Origin: Herbaspirillum hiltneri N3
Lineage (GTDB): Bacteria; Pseudomonadota; Gammaproteobacteria; Burkholderiales; Burkholderiaceae_D
DNA length: 64,000 nucleotides
Assembly: GCF_001267925.1 (NCBI RefSeq)
Contig: NZ_CP011409.1
Location: 1,054,001 to 1,118,000 of the forward strand
Direction: 5' to 3'
The translations under genes were made by a program, and so were the position numbers. A model generated the notes under the pieces. That model was not told where the DNA came from. It did no database searches and worked only from the letters and a program-made list of their open reading frames with translations. Positions 9,438 to 19,027 of this stretch are shown in pieces. Within the stretch, counting starts at the first letter, position 1; every line of letters starts with the position of its first letter.

Positions 9438-9545
9438 ACGTACTCCCATAAGTGCTTGTTAGAGGAATTGCCGACCTGCGACTGCCTTGGCGCTTTGGAC
9501 TTGCGTGTGTTGCAACGTGATGCGGGATCGGGATAGGAATCCGGT

Positions 9546-10319
9546 TCAGCCGCCGATCGTGCGCCCGCGCTTCTTGAAGAACTCTTCCATCATGCGGGCC
9601 GGTTCGCCGGTGGCATAGGCTTCGCCCTGGATGCGGCGGCCGGCGGCGATGGCGTCGACAAAACTCGGCTCGGTGATTTCGTAGAAGCGCTGCTTGTCGA
9701 GACGCATCGCGACCGGCGGCTTGGCGGCCAGTTCACGCGCGATGGCGAGCGACTTGCTCATGACTTCGGCGGCCGGCACCAGGTGGTGGATCAGGCCGAG
9801 GCGATGCGCCTCCTCGGCTTCCATCATGCGGCCGGTCAGGGTCAGTTCGATGGTGCGCGACAGGCCCAGCATCTGGGTCATGATCCATGGTCCGGTGACG
9901 CTGGGAATGCCGGAATTGATTTCCGGCTGGCCCATGCGCGAACCGGCGTGGCCGACGCGGATGTCGCCCAGCAGCGTCACCTGGAACGCCGAGCCGGCGG
10001 CGGTGCCGTTGAGCGCCATGACCAGCGGCTTCTTGAGCGAGCGCAGCGTGCGGTAATAGTTTTCCCACTCGGTCATCCATTCGTCGGCGCGCTGCTCGTC
10101 GAAACCGTGCGCCTCTTCCAGGTCCTGCCCCGCACAAAATGCACGATCGCCGGCGCCGGTCATGATGATGGCGCCGATCGCCGCATCCTGATCGCTGCGT
10201 TTGAGGGCGGCGATGATCTCGGCGCGCATTTCGGTATTCCAGGCGTTGAGCTTTTCAGGGCGGTTGAGGGTGATGACGGCGACGTTGCCGTCATGTGAGA
10301 CCTTGATGAATTTTTCCAT
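9546..10319 (-). CDS. Enoyl-CoA hydratase/isomerase family protein
   Basis: A 257-residue crotonase-fold protein that would act on an acyl-CoA thioester in the cytoplasm. The oxyanion-hole segments are RAFCAGQDL (about 61-69) and LNGTAAGSAFQ (about 103-113). The catalytic-glutamate region reads GQPEINSGIP (about 133-142). Length and C-terminal helices are normal for the family. The reaction (hydratase, isomerase or lyase) is not predictable. An AGGAA ribosome site precedes the ATG. It lies between an SDR gene and an ABC importer on the same strand, so the three units may form one catabolic locus. Confidence 0.88.
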   Translation of the reverse strand: MEKFIKVSHDGNVAVITLNRPEKLNAWNTEMRAEIIAALKRSDQDAAIGAIIMTGAGDRAFCAGQDLEEAHGFDEQRADEWMTEWENYYRTLRSLKKPLVMALNGTAAGSAFQVTLLGDIRVGHAGSRMGQPEINSGIPSVTGPWIMTQMLGLSRTIELTLTGRMMEAEEAHRLGLIHHLVPAAEVMSKSLAIARELAAKPPVAMRLDKQRFYEITEPSFVDAIAAGRRIQGEAYATGEPARMMEEFFKKRGRTIGG

Positions 10320-10684
10320 AACTATTCCTATGCAATAAGTAATGTTTTATACCGCTATTTCATGGTACAGAAATTTATATGCCTGTCTATATGCGATGCA
10401 AAATGGCTTATTTCGCTTGCGGAAGGTGCATTTCTTCCGCTTTTACGGTGCAGTGCACTACGATTGCGCCGCGCGCGATCAGCGACGGTGCACGCGGATG
10501 CGGCAGCAAAACGCAGAAAAAGTGAACGAGAGGGGGACGATCAGACGTGGCGACGCCGCCCTTTCGGGGCAATGTCGCTACAGGGGGAGGTACTCAGGAG
10601 GGAACGGCTTGAGAGCGGACAGGAAAAGTGCCAGCGAGCCCGGCGCGCCGGGCGGCGGCCTCTCGCTGCAAATCCTGAACAGGC
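10320..10684. other. Intergenic region upstream of the hydratase gene
   Basis: These 365 bases separate two minus-strand genes. The part near 10320-10420 is AT-rich and is the likely promoter zone of the hydratase. I see no convincing gene or terminator hairpin in it. Confidence 0.5.
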
Positions 10685-11389
10685 CTAGAGTGAACGCGTA
10701 ATGCCGCCGTCGATGCGGATATTCTGGCCGGTGATGTAGGCCGCGGCGTCGGACGCCAGGTGCGAGGCCAGCGCCGCGACTTCGCTCACTTTGCCGTAAC
10801 GCGCCATCGGGATCATTTCCTTGATGCCGGGCTTTTCCGGCAGGCTGTCGATGAAGCCCGGCAGGATATTGTTCATGCGGATGTTTTCCGGTGCGTATTT
10901 GTCGGCGAACAGCTTGGTGTAGGCCGACAGGCCCGCGCGAAACACGCTCGAGGTCGGGAACGACTGCGACGGTTCGACCGCCGAGAAGCTCGAGATATTG
11001 ATGATGGCGCCACCGCCCTGCTGTTGCATCAGCGGCGTCACCAGGCGCGCACTGCGCACCACGTTCATCAGGTAGATCTCCATGCCGAGCAGCCATTCTT
11101 CATCGCTGAGTTCGAGCACCTTGCCCTTGGGACCGTGGCCGGCGCTGTTGACCAGCACGTCGATGCGACCCCAGCGCGCGAGGCAGGCATCGACTGCTTT
11201 CTGCAGGTCCGCGACGGAGCGGTTGGAGCCGGTGACGCCGACGCCGCCCAGGCTGTTGCCGAGCGACTCGCCTTTTCCGGAAGAGGAAAGAATGCCGACG
11301 CCGAAGCCGTCGGCCGCCAGTTTTTGCGCCACGCCGGCGCCCATGCCGCTACCGCCGCCGATGACGAGGGCTACTTTGCTTGTGCTCAT
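10685..11389 (-). CDS. SDR-family protein lacking the canonical Tyr and Lys
   Basis: The 234-residue protein has a classical SDR Rossmann start (ALVIGGGSGMGAG, residues 7-19), the NSAG motif and ISS in the place of the catalytic serine. Where classical SDRs carry YxxxK, it reads SSVFR (in PTSSVFRAGLSAYTK), so the tyrosine is replaced by serine and the lysine by arginine. The rest of the fold, including a C-terminal GGITRSL, is intact, so it is not simply decayed. I infer a subfamily with altered chemistry or a non-redox role. A GGAGC ribosome site precedes the ATG. Confidence 0.85.
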   Translation of the reverse strand: MSTSKVALVIGGGSGMGAGVAQKLAADGFGVGILSSSGKGESLGNSLGGVGVTGSNRSVADLQKAVDACLARWGRIDVLVNSAGHGPKGKVLELSDEEWLLGMEIYLMNVVRSARLVTPLMQQQGGGAIINISSFSAVEPSQSFPTSSVFRAGLSAYTKLFADKYAPENIRMNNILPGFIDSLPEKPGIKEMIPMARYGKVSEVAALASHLASDAAAYITGQNIRIDGGITRSL

Positions 11390-11741
11390 TTGCTGCTCCG
11401 TATGGATGAGATGCGATCAGAACGCGAAAGCGTACACGATCACCCGGATATTTGCCGGGCGCCATCATTTCCCGGAGCAACCTCCCATTTCAGCTAACCG
11501 CAATTGACATCGTGGCGCAGGGCGTCTTTGTTGACAATTTGCAACGATTCGAGCGGGGGCAGGCCGGTATTGGCTTTGAATATTTTGTCGGGATGCATGT
11601 TTGGTTTGATTCCGAAAATCTAAATGGTTATGATTCTCATCCATTACAAATGCTGACATTTTCCTTGCACCGTATCCGGCAGCGTTGGCCGGGGAATCGC
11701 CAACACCGCACGACGCGCTTTTTCATCTTTCAGAAATCACC
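11390..11741. other. Divergent promoter region between SDR and TonB receptor
   Basis: These 352 bases separate a minus-strand SDR gene and a plus-strand TonB receptor. Besides the Fur-like site at 11623-11645, I see no gene. Confidence 0.6.
11623..11645 (+). promoter_or_regulatory. Fur-like operator
   Basis: AATGGTTATGATTCTCATCC and the following ATT form a 23-bp imperfect palindrome. Its reverse complement contains ATGAGAATCAT, close to the usual Fur half-site pattern. It lies about 100 bases before a ferric-citrate-type receptor gene. Confidence 0.55.
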
Positions 11742-13844
11742 ATGACATTGCTTCCGCTTCCTCGCGCCATTGCAGCGCAAACCCGCTGTGCCGCCGCCAT
11801 CGCCGCTGCGCTGATGACACTGTCCGGCGCCGCTTATGCCCAACAGGCAGCCACACCGGCTGAAACGCCGAATACGCTCGAGACCATTCAGGTCAGCGGC
11901 GACTGGCTTGGCACCGGCCTGCAAAACAGCGTGAAGACCTATCCGGGCGCGCGCACCGTGGTGAAGAAGGAGGAGATTCAAAGCACAGGCGCCGTTACCA
12001 TCGGCGACGTCATGCGCCGCATTCCCGGTGTGCAGGTCACCGACAACTCCGGCACCGCCGGCGGCGCCATGTCGCTCAACATCGGCGTGCGCGGCCTGAC
12101 CGGTCGTTACTCACCGCGCTCGACCATCCTGCTGGACGGGGTACCGATGGCTTCCGCCCCTTACGGCCAACCACAAATCTCGTTCGCGCCGGTCAGCCTG
12201 AACAATATCGAAGCGATCGACGTCGTACGCGGCGGCGGCGCCGTACGCTACGGTCCGCAAAACGTGGGCGGCATCATCAACTTCCGCACCCGCGCTATCC
12301 CGACGACACCTGGCGTGAGCGGCGACGCCAGCGTGCGCTACAACAGCTACGGCGAGGGCGGTTCCAGCACCCAATACACCGCATTCGCCGGCTCCACACT
12401 CGACAACGGCCTCGGCCTCGCAATGCTGTATTCCGGCACCGACGGCTCCGGCTGGCGCGCCAACAGCAACGAACGCATCAACGACTTTGCGCTGAAATTC
12501 CGCTACGAAATCAGCTCCAGCTCCGAAATCTACGGCAAGATTTCCTACTACGACGTCATGTCGCACACACCCGGCGGTCTGACCCCGGCACAATACAACG
12601 CCGACCCATTCCAGAACACGCGTACGCGCGACTACTGGAAAGGCAATCGCCGCGGCATCGACCTGGGCTATCTGAACACCATTTCCGATACACAGGAATT
12701 TGAAATTCGCACCTATTACAACGAGAGCTATCGCGAAAGCGCGCTGATCGGCGCCTCCACGACGCAATTGACGCATCAGCCGCGCTTCTATGAAACCATT
12801 GGCATCGAACCGCGCTTCACTCAGCGCCTCACTTCCGGCAGCGTCACCAATGACATCACCGTAGGCTATCGCTACATCGGCGAACGCGGTCACGACGACA
12901 ACTTTGCCGAAACGATCGCAACCGGCGCCTATGGCGCGGCAACCAAGAACAAGAATCGCACCGATGCACACGCCGGTTATATCGATGACAAGATCTCCGT
13001 CGGCGCATGGCGCATCACCCCTGGTGTACGCTTTGAACACATCCAGACGACTCGTCAGAACGTAGCGTCAACAACCAAGTTCGAAGTCACCAACAACAAG
13101 CCGCTGCCGTCGCTCAACATCGCCTACCTTCTCACGCCAGAGCTCACGCTGTTCACCAACTACAATACCTCCTTCGGCGTGGTCCAGAATACGCAGTTGA
13201 GCGCGGCATCCGCACCAAACAACTTGCAACCGGAGCTGGCCAAGACGGCAGAACTCGGCGCACGGTGGAAGGGTGGCAACCTGTCCGCTGAAGCAACATA
13301 TTTCAACATTCGCTTCGACAATCAAATCACGTTGATCGCCTCGCCGGACACTTATCAGAATCTCGGCAAGACCCAGCATGATGGTCTCGAAACTGCCATC
13401 GACTATGCATTCGACAAAGACGGTCTGTTCCGCGGCTTGAGTGTCTACGCCAACTACACCTATACACGCGCAGTACTCAAATCCGGCCTGAACTCGGGCA
13501 AGGACGTGCCGTTCTATTCACGCACCACCGATACTATCGGCGGGCGCTATCAGGCCGGTCCGTGGGGTTTCAATCTGTCGACCACGCATCAGAGCCGTCA
13601 ATTCTCTGATGAAAGCAATAGCCAGATCGAAACCACTGATGGCAAGAATGGTCCGATTCCCGGCTATCGCGTCTGGAATGCACAAGTGGATTGGAAGGTA
13701 CCCAACACCAGGGGCTTTGACGTAGTGGCAGGCGTCAACAATCTGACTGATCGCCGTTACTATTCACGCACCACCGACGGCAACCAAGGCCGCATCGTCG
13801 GCGCACCGCGCACCATCTACGTACAAGGCCGCTACGCGTTCTAA
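11742..13844 (+). CDS. TonB-dependent receptor, ferric-dicitrate (FecA)-like
   Basis: The 700-residue outer-membrane receptor has a signal peptide (about 1-36, ending SGAAYA). Its plug domain (IGDVMRRIPGVQVTDNSG, PRSTILLDGVPMASAPYGQP, VVRGGGAVRYGPQNVGGIIN) matches FecA-type citrate receptors closely in style. A 22-strand barrel ends in the aromatic-final motif YVQGRYAF. No STN signalling domain precedes the plug, so unlike E. coli FecA it should not signal to an anti-sigma factor. The start is the ATG at 11742. An in-frame TTG at 11685 would place extra residues before the signal peptide. A Fur-like site lies upstream, so iron repression is likely. The substrate assignment is by similarity only. 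Confidence 0.88.
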   Translation: MTLLPLPRAIAAQTRCAAAIAAALMTLSGAAYAQQAATPAETPNTLETIQVSGDWLGTGLQNSVKTYPGARTVVKKEEIQSTGAVTIGDVMRRIPGVQVTDNSGTAGGAMSLNIGVRGLTGRYSPRSTILLDGVPMASAPYGQPQISFAPVSLNNIEAIDVVRGGGAVRYGPQNVGGIINFRTRAIPTTPGVSGDASVRYNSYGEGGSSTQYTAFAGSTLDNGLGLAMLYSGTDGSGWRANSNERINDFALKFRYEISSSSEIYGKISYYDVMSHTPGGLTPAQYNADPFQNTRTRDYWKGNRRGIDLGYLNTISDTQEFEIRTYYNESYRESALIGASTTQLTHQPRFYETIGIEPRFTQRLTSGSVTNDITVGYRYIGERGHDDNFAETIATGAYGAATKNKNRTDAHAGYIDDKISVGAWRITPGVRFEHIQTTRQNVASTTKFEVTNNKPLPSLNIAYLLTPELTLFTNYNTSFGVVQNTQLSAASAPNNLQPELAKTAELGARWKGGNLSAEATYFNIRFDNQITLIASPDTYQNLGKTQHDGLETAIDYAFDKDGLFRGLSVYANYTYTRAVLKSGLNSGKDVPFYSRTTDTIGGRYQAGPWGFNLSTTHQSRQFSDESNSQIETTDGKNGPIPGYRVWNAQVDWKVPNTRGFDVVAGVNNLTDRRYYSRTTDGNQGRIVGAPRTIYVQGRYAF

Positions 13845-13865
13845 GCTTTCGCTCCCGGCAACGCA

Positions 13866-13920
13866 AAATCGCCCCGCATTCCGGTCATGCAGTCGACCGG
13901 AATGCGGGGCGATTTATTTT
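13866..13920. terminator. Strong bidirectional terminator
   Basis: A perfect 20-bp inverted repeat (13866-13885 with 13896-13915) with a 10-base loop is followed by TTATTTT. It separates the convergent TonB receptor and the small lipoprotein gene. Confidence 0.9.
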
Positions 13921-13943
13921 GCTGCGGACGCCGCCGAATCAAC

Positions 13944-14198
13944 TCAGCGCCAGCCGCGATGCCAGCCATATTGCGGATGGCGCCAGCCCCAGCCGTAGTG
14001 CGCGTGGTACTCCCACACATAGCCCGGTCCGGGCGATGCATAGGCCGGTTGCACGTACACCACGCCCGGTGGCGGGGCGTAAGCCGGCTCGACATAAGCC
14101 GGGCGCACCGACGGCGGCGTCACCACGCAACCGCTGACGGCGACGACAACTGCCGCGACCGACAACAGACCTGCGATCCTGATCATTCGGTTATTCAT
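13944..14198 (-). CDS. Small YXWGXW-type lipoprotein
   Basis: The 84-residue protein starts with a lipoprotein signal ending in a lipobox (VAVSGC, cysteine at about 24). It then has a Pro/Tyr-rich stretch and ends in Trp/His-rich repeats (YGWGWRHPQYGWHRGW), the hallmark of the YXWGXW lipoprotein family found across Burkholderiales. The role of the family is unknown. I start at the ATG at 14198, because GAGGAG lies eight bases upstream and the signal peptide begins there. The frame stays open further upstream without a plausible signal. Confidence 0.8.
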   Translation of the reverse strand: MNNRMIRIAGLLSVAAVVVAVSGCVVTPPSVRPAYVEPAYAPPPGVVYVQPAYASPGPGYVWEYHAHYGWGWRHPQYGWHRGWR

Positions 14199-14358
14199 TT
14201 TATTGCTCCTCGTTAGGAAATCCGGACATGGATGCCAGCCTCGCATTGCTGGTCCGACAAGCATCGGACGCCATGAGACTGCTGTCCTCTTAACGTGGAA
14301 AACCGGGAAAATGAAGACCGTAAAGTTGTATTAATCTGTAAGAAGAATCAGCAATTTG

Positions 14359-15222
14359 TCAGGTCGGCTCGGACTCTGCATCGGCATCGGTCGAACATGT
14401 CAGCGCTTCCCACTGCGCCAACTCCTGCGTCATGTCCGCCAGCTTCTTCCTCACCAGCGCCAACGCATCGCTGCCCAACAGCAAATGCGCCGGCGGCGCC
14501 GGGCTGTCGACCAGCCTCAGCATCGCCTGCGCGGCCTTGCGGGGATCGCCGGTCTGCTTGCCGCTGCGCTCGGCGCGCGTAGTGCGGATCGGATCGAACA
14601 ATGCATCGTAATCCGCGATGCTGCGCGGAGAGCGCACCATCGAACGCCCCGCCCAGTCGGTGCGAAACGATCCCGGCGCAACGGCGGTGACGAAGACGTT
14701 GAAGGCCCGCAGCTCCTTTCCCAAGGTTTCGGAAATGCCTTCCAGCGCAAACTTGCTGCCGCAGTAGTAGGCAATGCCCGGCATCGTGATGAAGCCGCCC
14801 ATCGAGGTGATGTTGATGATGTGGCCGCGCCGGCGTTGGCGCATGAACGGCACGAAGGATTTTGTCACCGCCACCGCGCCGAACACATTGACGTCGAACT
14901 GGCGTTGCAACGCATCCATGCCGGACTCCTCAAGGATGCCTTCGTGCCCGTAGCCGGCATTGTTGACCAGCACGTCGACCGGCCCGATGCTGCTCTCCAC
15001 TTCGGCAGCGATCCGTTCCGCCGCAGCAAAATCGGCGACGTCGAGCAGGCGCGCAAACGCCTGTCCCGGCCGGCCGGAAAATTGTGCTTCGAAGGCCTGG
15101 CGGGCTTCTTCGCTGCGCACCGTGCCGACCACGCGGTGGCCCGCAGCGATGGCGGCTTCGGCGAGCGCGAGGCCGAAGCCGCTGCTGACGCCGGTGATGA
15201 AAAAAGTCTTGGATGCAGACAT
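14359..15222 (-). CDS. SDR-family oxidoreductase
   Basis: A 287-residue short-chain dehydrogenase with a complete active site: TGVSSGFG cofactor loop (about 9-16), NNAG (about 89-92), a catalytic serine in NITSMGG and YYCGSK as the YxxxK motif. The C-terminal extension (after about 235) fits the group often annotated as oxidoreductases next to AraC regulators. An AAGGAA ribosome site six bases upstream supports the start at 15222. It is divergent from an AraC-family regulator 176 bases away, which probably controls it. The substrate is unknown. Confidence 0.9.
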   Translation of the reverse strand: MSASKTFFITGVSSGFGLALAEAAIAAGHRVVGTVRSEEARQAFEAQFSGRPGQAFARLLDVADFAAAERIAAEVESSIGPVDVLVNNAGYGHEGILEESGMDALQRQFDVNVFGAVAVTKSFVPFMRQRRRGHIINITSMGGFITMPGIAYYCGSKFALEGISETLGKELRAFNVFVTAVAPGSFRTDWAGRSMVRSPRSIADYDALFDPIRTTRAERSGKQTGDPRKAAQAMLRLVDSPAPPAHLLLGSDALALVRKKLADMTQELAQWEALTCSTDADAESEPT

Positions 15223-15398
15223 GGCAATTCCTTTGCTGTGCGTGAAAAAAGAACGAAAACCGACCGGCTCATTATCGATTTCCACGCACTTCCCGGCTGC
15301 CGGTTCTTCTCGCATGCTTGCCTGATTCTCTGAGCCGCTGGCGAATCGGTGCAAAAAATGGCAAAGTGGCCGCATTACCGATTGCCGGATTCAATGAG

Positions 15399-16355
15399 AT
15401 GCGTTCCACGCCGCTGTCCAACACGTCCGCCGAAGTCCGCCGCCGCATGGTCGCCTTGCTGGCCACGAAGACGCCGCAGGAAGGCTACAACCTGTCGCCG
15501 CTGCCCGACGTGCGCTTCCTGCGCTCGAACCGTCCGTTGAAACGCATGCCGGTGCTGTACGAGCCGGGCATCGTGATCGTGGCGCAGGGGCGCAAGCGCG
15601 GCTATCTCGGCAATGAAGTGTATTTGTACGATGCGCAGCACTACCTGGCGGTATCGGTGCCGGTGCCGTTTTCGATGGAGACCGACGCCAGCGAGAAGGA
15701 ACCGATGCTGGCGATTTACCTGCGCCTGGATTTCAAGATCGCCGCCGAGCTGATGATGCAGATCGACGAATGCGTCGGCCCCAGCGCCGCCAAACCGCGC
15801 GGGATGGTGTCGACGCCGATGGAGACGGCGCTGAGCATCTCGGTGCTGCGCTTTCTGGAAGCGATGAACAATCCGCTGGAAGCCGAAATACTCGGACCGG
15901 CGCTGCGGCGCGAAATCTATTTCCGCGTGCTGAGCGGTCAGCAAGGTGGATCGATGCGCGCGGCGCTGACCATGCAAGGCCAGTTCGGCAAGATCTCGCG
16001 CGCCATCAGCATGATCCATCGCAGCTATGACGAAGCGCTTGCCATCGACCAGCTGGCGAAGGAGGCCGGCATGAGCGTGCCGACCTTCCACGCGCATTTC
16101 AAGACGGTGACGGACACTTCGCCGATGCAATACCTGAAATCGACGCGGCTGCACCAGGCGCGTCTGTTGATGCTGCGCAACGGCATGACGGCGGGCGCCG
16201 CCTGCACACAGGTCGGCTACGAAAGCGCGTCACAGTTCAGCCGGGAATTCAAGCGCCTGTTCGGCCGCACGCCCGTGGAAGAGGTCGAACGCATGCGCAA
16301 GAGCTTTGCGCTGCCGCCGCAGGAGGATGGTGCGCAGTTCGTCTCATCGCATTGA
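15399..16355 (+). CDS. AraC-family transcriptional regulator
   Basis: A 318-residue regulator with an N-terminal cupin-like AraC_N domain (LPDVRFLRSNRPLKRMPVLY onward, about 35-190). It ends in a two-helix-turn-helix AraC domain (about 210-305), with LAKEAGMSVPTFHAHFK in the first HTH and AACTQVGYESASQFSREFKR in the second. This subgroup commonly sits divergent from an SDR, as here. I use the ATG at 15399, because upstream in-frame starts are TTG only. It ends 16 bases before the convergent fmdB gene. Confidence 0.88.
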   Translation: MRSTPLSNTSAEVRRRMVALLATKTPQEGYNLSPLPDVRFLRSNRPLKRMPVLYEPGIVIVAQGRKRGYLGNEVYLYDAQHYLAVSVPVPFSMETDASEKEPMLAIYLRLDFKIAAELMMQIDECVGPSAAKPRGMVSTPMETALSISVLRFLEAMNNPLEAEILGPALRREIYFRVLSGQQGGSMRAALTMQGQFGKISRAISMIHRSYDEALAIDQLAKEAGMSVPTFHAHFKTVTDTSPMQYLKSTRLHQARLLMLRNGMTAGAACTQVGYESASQFSREFKRLFGRTPVEEVERMRKSFALPPQEDGAQFVSSH

Positions 16356-16371
16356 GAACAGCTGGCCGGGC

Positions 16372-16668
16372 TTACGTCAGGCAGATGCTGCAGCTGTGTC
16401 CCTTGCAATTGTGCAGCACGCTGCTGCGCGCCGCGCCCGCATGCGCGCCCGGTCCTGCGGCGCCCTGCCCCGCAAGCTGCTCGGCGCCGTTACGCGGACG
16501 CCAGCGCTCGGTCACCTGCAGGCCGACGCGACCGCCCGTCAACAGCGGCGCGGCAACGGTATCCGTTTTGCAATAGGGACACGCAACCTGGCCATGCAGG
16601 GCCTGCATGTTGAGGAATTTTTCGAAGATGCCTTCGCAGTGGCTGCAGCGGATATCGTATAAGGGCAT
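16372..16668 (-). CDS. fmdB: FmdB-family zinc ribbon protein
   Basis: The 98-residue protein has the FmdB N-terminus MPLYDIRCSHC and two CxxC pairs (C8/C11 and C30/C33) that form a zinc ribbon. FmdB is a putative regulator of formamidase expression in methylotrophs; its actual mechanism is unsettled. It is the last gene of the amide operon, 89 bases after fmdA. The C-terminal tail carries extra Cys and His (HNCKGHSCSICLT), unlike short FmdB proteins. A GGAG site precedes the ATG. Confidence 0.85.
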   Translation of the reverse strand: MPLYDIRCSHCEGIFEKFLNMQALHGQVACPYCKTDTVAAPLLTGGRVGLQVTERWRPRNGAEQLAGQGAAGPGAHAGAARSSVLHNCKGHSCSICLT

Positions 16669-16757
16669 GTTCTGCTCCGGAGTGGCGGTAGTTCGACTAT
16701 TCAGATAAGCGGATTGCGGACGGCGCAGAGCCTCCGTCCGCAACAGACGTAAAACGA

Positions 16758-17936
16758 TTACCGCTTTCGTCCCCAGTACGACTGGTCGTTCAGCATCCCC
16801 TTGGGCGTGATGTCCTGATCGAAGATCGACGTCGGCAAGGACACCGTGCACGCGCAGTTCGGAATGTCCACGATGCCGCCGATGCGTCCTTCCACCGGTG
16901 CGGCGGTCAGCAGCATGTAGGCCTGGCTGCCGGTGTAGCCGAAGTGAGTCAGGTAGTCGATCGCTTTCAGGCAGGCCTGGCGATAGGCGACGGTGGCGTC
17001 GAGGTAATAGTTGACGCCGTTCTCGACGCTGATGCCTTCGAAGGTCAGCCATTGCTCGTAGTGCGGCTTGACGATGCTCGGCATGAAGATCGGCGAAGTG
17101 ATGTTGTACTTGGCCATGCCGCCCTTGATCAGATCGAAGCCGACGTGGCTGACGCCGTCCATTTCAATCGCGCCGCAGAAACCGATTTCGCCGTCGCCTT
17201 GCGAAAAGTGCAAATCACCCATCGAGAAGCCCGCACCCTTGACGTACACCGGGAAGAAAATCCGCGTGCCGGCCGACAGGTCCTTGATGTCGGTATTGCC
17301 GCCATGCTCGCGCGGCGGCACCGTGCGCGCCGCAATCTTGGCCATCTCGTCGAACTTGGCGCCGGTCAGGCCGCGCAACACCGCGGTGCTCGGATCAGGC
17401 GGCTTTGCCAGCCCCTTGGCGGCCAGCGGCGCTTCACGGCGATTCCACTCCGCCAGCAGGTCGTGCGACGGCAGGCAACCCATCAGGCCCGGATGCGTGA
17501 GCCCGGCGATGCGCACGCCGGGAATGTGGCGCGAGGTTGCGTACAGGCCCTTCAAGTCCCAGATCGCCTTGTCGGCATCGGGAAAATAATCGGCCAGGAA
17601 ACCGCCGCCGTTTTCCTTGGAAAACACGCCCGAGAAACCAACCGGCGTCACCGGCTTGATGTCGAGCAGATCGATCACCAGCAGGTCGCCCGGCTCGGCG
17701 CCTTCAACGTGGAACGGACCGGTCAGCGGATGCGCGCGCGTGAGGTCGACGTTCTTGACGTCGGAGATATCGTCGGTGTCCTTGATCTGCGCGTCGAGGA
17801 AATCCAGCGACTCGATCAGGATGGACTCGCCCGGCTTGACCGACGACAGGAACGGCAAATCGGGATGCCAGCGGTTGTGTCCGAGTTCAGGCTGCTCTGC
17901 CAGCGGTACGCCGGGCTTGATCTTGAAATGTTGCAT
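16758..17936 (-). CDS. fmdA: Formamidase (FmdA/acetamidase family)
   Basis: The 392-residue protein hydrolyses formamide to formate and ammonia in the cytoplasm, if it follows its family (EC 3.5.1.49). Recognisable stretches are FHVEGAEPGDLLVIDLLDI (about 75-93), MGDLHFSQGDGEIGFCGAIE (about 237-256) and VDIPNCACTVSLPT near the C-terminus. Length and composition match FmdA. GGAGAG before the ATG at 17936 fixes the start. The open frame continues upstream only as an overlap with amiE. It lies 41 bases after amiE and belongs to the urt-amiE-fmdA-fmdB operon. Confidence 0.94.
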   Translation of the reverse strand: MQHFKIKPGVPLAEQPELGHNRWHPDLPFLSSVKPGESILIESLDFLDAQIKDTDDISDVKNVDLTRAHPLTGPFHVEGAEPGDLLVIDLLDIKPVTPVGFSGVFSKENGGGFLADYFPDADKAIWDLKGLYATSRHIPGVRIAGLTHPGLMGCLPSHDLLAEWNRREAPLAAKGLAKPPDPSTAVLRGLTGAKFDEMAKIAARTVPPREHGGNTDIKDLSAGTRIFFPVYVKGAGFSMGDLHFSQGDGEIGFCGAIEMDGVSHVGFDLIKGGMAKYNITSPIFMPSIVKPHYEQWLTFEGISVENGVNYYLDATVAYRQACLKAIDYLTHFGYTGSQAYMLLTAAPVEGRIGGIVDIPNCACTVSLPTSIFDQDITPKGMLNDQSYWGRKR

Positions 17937-17977
17937 GCGACTCTCCTTCTCGTGTTGAATGCGGATGAATGGACGAT

Positions 17978-19000
17978 CTATTCGTTGGGAATGCCGGGAA
18001 TCGGACACTCCGGCGTGCCGGCGGTCTTGCGCGTGATGGCTTCGACCTTGGCGCGCGCCGCCTGCGGATCGTTGACCCAGGTCTTGTAGAAGTCGAACGG
18101 ACAATCCGCCACGCCCGCAGCCGACTCGCCGGAATTGATCTTGCCGGTGTAGCCGCGATGCAGCAGCTTGAACAGATGGTTTTGCGACTGCCAGTTCTTG
18201 CGGGCGTCGCGAATGGCGCTGACCGACAGTTCGGCATACTGGATGCCCATTTCCTCGGTCTCGCATTCGCCCAGGGTGCGGCCGTCGAAGCCGACGATCG
18301 CGGAATGGCCGAAGTAGGAATAGACGCCGTCGAAGCCGGCCGCGTTGGCGACGGCGACGTAGACGTTGTTCATCCACGCCATCGCCTTGGCCACCAGCAC
18401 CTGCTGGTCCTTGGCCGGATACATGTAGCCCTGGCAGCGCACGATCAGCTCGGCGCCCTTCATGGCGCAGTCGCGCCAGATCTCCGGGTAGTTGCCGTCG
18501 TCGCAGATGATCAGGCTGATCTTGAGTCCCTTGGGACCGTCGCAGACGTAAGTGGTGTCGCCCGGATACCAGCCTTCGATCGGCGTCCACGGCATGATCT
18601 TGCGGTACTTCTGCACGATCTCGCCCTGGTTGTTGATCAGGATCAGCGTGTTGTACGGCGCCTTGTGCGGATGCTCTTCATGGCGCTCGCCGGTCAGCGA
18701 AAACACGCCCCAGACATCGGCGATGCGGCAGGCTTCGGAGAACACGCGCGTCTCTTCGCCGGGAACGGTAGCTGCAGTGTCATACATTTCCTTCTCGTCG
18801 TACATGATGCCGTGCGTCGAATACTCCGGGAAAACGACCAGGTCGAGACCGGGCAAACCCTGCTTCATGCCGATCAGCATGGCCGCGATCTTGTTGACGT
18901 TGTCCATCACCTCTGCGCGATTGTGCAGGCGCGGCATCTTGTAGTTGACGACCGCCACGCCCACCGCGTCTTTACTGCTTGATATGTCTCCATGCCTCAT
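17978..19000 (-). CDS. amiE: Aliphatic amidase
   Basis: A 340-residue nitrilase-superfamily amidase (EC 3.5.1.4) converting short aliphatic amides to the carboxylic acid plus ammonia. The catalytic triad falls at the same positions as in Pseudomonas aeruginosa AmiE: E59 (VVFPEYS), K134 (KYRK) and C166 ([10 protein letters not shown]). The opening MRHGDISSS is typical. With fmdA next to it, the locus encodes two distinct amidase types, one of the nitrilase fold and one of the FmdA fold. It starts 27 bases after urtE. Confidence 0.96.
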   Translation of the reverse strand: MRHGDISSSKDAVGVAVVNYKMPRLHNRAEVMDNVNKIAAMLIGMKQGLPGLDLVVFPEYSTHGIMYDEKEMYDTAATVPGEETRVFSEACRIADVWGVFSLTGERHEEHPHKAPYNTLILINNQGEIVQKYRKIMPWTPIEGWYPGDTTYVCDGPKGLKISLIICDDGNYPEIWRDCAMKGAELIVRCQGYMYPAKDQQVLVAKAMAWMNNVYVAVANAAGFDGVYSYFGHSAIVGFDGRTLGECETEEMGIQYAELSVSAIRDARKNWQSQNHLFKLLHRGYTGKINSGESAAGVADCPFDFYKTWVNDPQAARAKVEAITRKTAGTPECPIPGIPNE

Positions 19001-19027
19001 GACAATGCTCCTCCTTCAAAACTGTCG

